From Microbacterium imperiale (GTDB lineage: Bacteria > Actinomycetota > Actinomycetes > Actinomycetales > Microbacteriaceae), in the NCBI RefSeq assembly GCF_017876655.1, contig NZ_JAGIOK010000001.1, positions 62,001 through 126,000 on the forward strand: a stretch of DNA of 64,000 nucleotides, in the 5' to 3' direction. The position numbers were made by a program, and so were the translations under genes. Positions 63,220 to 64,000 of the stretch are shown one piece after another (positions within the stretch are counted from its first letter, which is position 1; every line of letters starts with the position of its first letter). The notes under the pieces were generated by a model. That model searched no databases. It saw only the letters and a program-made list of their open reading frames with translations, and had not been told where the DNA came from.

Positions 63220-64000
63220 GTGGCCGCACGAGCAACTGAGCAGCAGCGTCGCGTCATCCACGGCGGAGGTGACGCCTCCGACCAGGAGCTGCGCACCTAC
63301 GTCCTGGACACGTCCGTGCTGCTGAGCGATCCCCGGGCGCTGTTCCGGTTCGCCGAGCATTCCGTCGTCATCCCGGTCGTGGTGGTCACCGAGCTCGAGG
63401 GCAAGCGCCACGACCCCGAGATCGGCTACTTCGCCCGTCAGGCGCTGCGCCACCTCGACGATCTGCGCGTCGAGCACGGTCGCCTCGACTTCCCGGTGCC
63501 CGTGGGTGAGGGCGGGACCTTGCGCGTCGAGCTCACCAACACCGACCCGTCGGTGCTGCCGGCGGGGATGCGTCTGGGCGACAACGACACCCGGATCCTC
63601 GCTGTCGCGATGCATCTCGCTCACGAGGGTCAGCCGGTGACGGTCGTGTCGAAGGACCTGCCGATGCGGGTGAAGGCGGCGTCGCTGGGCATCTCGGCAG
63701 AGGAGTACCTCGCCGAACAGGCGGTGGACTCGGGGTGGACCGGCATCGCCGACGTCGACCTGTCCGGCGATGAGATGAGCGACCTGTACGAGACCGAGAT
63801 CGCCGCGAGCGACCAGGTGATCGGGATGCCGGTGAACACCGGGCTCGTTATCCACTCCGAGCGCGGCTCCGCGCTGGGCCGCGTGACGGGCGAGGGGTCG
63901 TTCCGCCTCGTGCGCGGCGACCGCGACGTCTTCGGGCTCCACGGGCGATCCGCCGAGCAGCGCATCGCGATCGACCTCCTCCTCGATCCGGAGGTGGGCA
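63220..64000 (+). CDS. PhoH family protein with N-terminal PIN domain (PhoH2), 5' part
   Basis: The gene runs off the right edge; 260 codons are present. Residues about 25-165 form a PIN ribonuclease domain with its acidic residues in LDTSVLLSDP, VVTELEGKRH, RLGDNDTRILAVA and VVSKDLPMR. The next segment begins the linker to the PhoH ATPase domain (VFGLHGRSAEQRIAIDLLLD), which continues outside. PhoH2 proteins couple an RNA helicase-like ATPase to RNA cleavage. The GTG start has GGCGGGGAG upstream. Confidence 0.88.
   Translation, partial: MAARATEQQRRVIHGGGDASDQELRTYVLDTSVLLSDPRALFRFAEHSVVIPVVVVTELEGKRHDPEIGYFARQALRHLDDLRVEHGRLDFPVPVGEGGTLRVELTNTDPSVLPAGMRLGDNDTRILAVAMHLAHEGQPVTVVSKDLPMRVKAASLGISAEEYLAEQAVDSGWTGIADVDLSGDEMSDLYETEIAASDQVIGMPVNTGLVIHSERGSALGRVTGEGSFRLVRGDRDVFGLHGRSAEQRIAIDLLLDPEVG

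Overview
The window is 64 kb of chromosome from a high-GC Gram-positive actinobacterium, most likely a Microbacteriaceae member of the Microbacterium type. Four observations point that way: strong G/C third-position bias, the actinobacterial coproporphyrin branch of heme synthesis (HemY, HemQ and an Fe-S ferrochelatase), many leaderless promoters of the form TANNNT about 6 nt before an ATG/GTG, and gene order recalling the mycobacterial ksgA-ispE, pth-rplY, glmU-prs, mfd-mazG-eno-ftsB-DUF501 and greA-DUF4307-hlyIII-uppS-phoH2 neighbourhoods. I recognise no prophage, insertion sequence, CRISPR array or rRNA operon, and no gene-free stretch reaches 300 bases.

Layout. (1) 1-7091: heme operon hemY(partial)-hemQ-hemH-hemC-hemD-hemB-hemL, every junction a 1-4 nt overlap. 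(2) 7-14 kb: rsmA, a cyclic-nucleotide-type metallophosphoesterase, a Stealth sugar-phosphate transferase (minus strand), an aldo/keto reductase, ispE and an Eis-like acetyltransferase. (3) 14.2-17.7 kb: a DUF427 gene and a four-gene osmoprotectant ABC importer ending in a strong terminator. (4) 17.8-22.8 kb: ABC-F ATPase and MarR regulator (minus), tRNA-Gln directly abutting glmU, then prs. (5) 22.8-30.9 kb: P-type cation ATPase; an extracytoplasmic flavin cassette (FMN-binding lipoprotein, ApbE, RnfD-like/flavoreductase fusion); a two-component system reading toward it. (6) 30.9-36.5 kb: CorA, then gluconate use (gntP-gntK-gnd, with divergent gntR). (7) 36.5-48.6 kb: a 40-aa membrane microprotein, rplY, pth, mfd, an APC permease, ppc, mazG, hisS. 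(8) 48.7-55.4 kb: an SGNH hydrolase/O-methyltransferase fusion, eno, ftsB, DUF501, a mycosin-like protease and ndh. (9) 55.5-64 kb: a UAA-anticodon tRNA, a divergent EamA exporter/MarR pair with twin operators, LemA, an AI-2E-family protein, ilvA, greA, DUF4307, a small membrane protein, hlyIII, uppS and the start of phoH2.

Most of the window is housekeeping. The parts that look least ordinary are the flavinylated electron-transfer cassette, the MarR palindrome that recurs 4.7 kb away at a small membrane gene, a tRNA with leucine anticodon UAA but a short variable loop, glmU starting one nucleotide after a tRNA, a Stealth gene whose real start seems to be CTG, and an in-frame SGNH-methyltransferase fusion at a run of six G. 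Product names rest on motif recognition; no database search was run.
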